From contig DKYT01000058.1 of NCBI GenBank assembly GCA_002492465.1, forward strand, positions 1 through 30,883: a DNA stretch of 30,883 bases, written 5' to 3'. The notes under the pieces were generated by a model, which was given only the letters and a program-made list of their open reading frames with translations, ran no database searches and was not told the origin of the DNA. Shown here piece by piece: positions 30,833 to 30,883 of this stretch (positions are counted from its first letter, which is position 1; each line of letters starts with the position of its first letter). This DNA is from Lachnospiraceae bacterium UBA7093 (GTDB lineage: Bacteria; Bacillota; Clostridia; Lachnospirales; Lachnospiraceae). The translations under genes were made by a program, and so were the position numbers.

Positions 30833-30883
30833 GGAGCAGAAGCCTTTCAGCGTTCTGGTTTTGCACCTCGGGAACCTGCATCT

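Noticed and set aside
1..30883. CRISPR array, tRNA or rRNA genes, insertion sequence
   Set aside because: No regularly spaced repeats, cloverleaf with CCA end, rRNA sequence or transposase-like frame was seen on either strand.

Overview
The window looks like chromosomal DNA of a low/mid-GC Gram-positive Clostridia, most likely a Lachnospiraceae-type gut anaerobe. This is an inference from the S10-spc gene order, the zinc-type S14, strong AGGAGG ribosome binding sites, frequent GTG/TTG starts, and GHKL/LytTR two-component systems of the AgrC/AgrA kind. No tRNA, rRNA, CRISPR array, transposase or phage gene was seen.

Layout. (1) Positions 1-6950, minus strand: the S10 operon running into spc, rpsJ-rplC-rplD-rplW-rplB-rpsS-rplV-rpsC-rplP-rpmC-rpsQ-rplN-rplX-rplE-rpsN-rpsH (rpsH is cut by the window edge). 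It is driven by a promoter at about 7260-7288 followed by a structured leader of about 300 nt. (2) Positions 7327-7663: a non-coding near-palindrome with two perfect 87-bp inverted arms and a hairpin-rich core, between the S10 promoter and the 3' end of an alpha/beta hydrolase gene. (3) Positions 7671-11502, minus strand: a hydrolase of the HSL/acetyl-esterase type, a DinJ/YafQ-like toxin-antitoxin pair with its own promoter, a PutP-type Na+/proline symporter and a small charged coiled-coil protein.

(4) Positions 11613-18765: a signalling and export island. One response regulator/kinase pair (LytTR plus GHKL) reads leftward. A second, divergent pair reads rightward and is followed, after a terminator-like hairpin, by a four-gene ABC-2 exporter with two ATPases and two DUF990/PF06182-type permeases. 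One ATPase has Asn in place of the switch histidine. A peptide- or antimicrobial-responsive export/immunity function is plausible, but no precursor peptide gene was found. (5) Positions 18792-22118, minus strand: an 1108-aa cytosolic protein with an ATPase-like N-terminus, TPR-like helical repeats, a GAF-like region and a GGDEF domain. (6) Positions 22284-25845: a DUF1015 gene with a consensus promoter, convergent with proB and a RACo-like ASKHA ATPase gene.

(7) Positions 25935-30720: an AAA/DUF4143 ATPase, a divergent class I SAM-dependent RNA methyltransferase of the RlmI/RlmK type, a DUF2752 membrane protein, and a Ktr/Trk potassium uptake pair (RCK regulator and channel).

The strongest unexplained structure is the 337-bp palindromic element. 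Its core forms two hairpins whose six-base loops, read on the minus strand, both contain ANGGA. Secondary points of interest are the S10 leader, the paired LytTR systems with the exporter, a YafQ homologue with a Tyr at a catalytic His position, and a RACo-like protein that has a four-Cys N-terminus instead of a ferredoxin domain.
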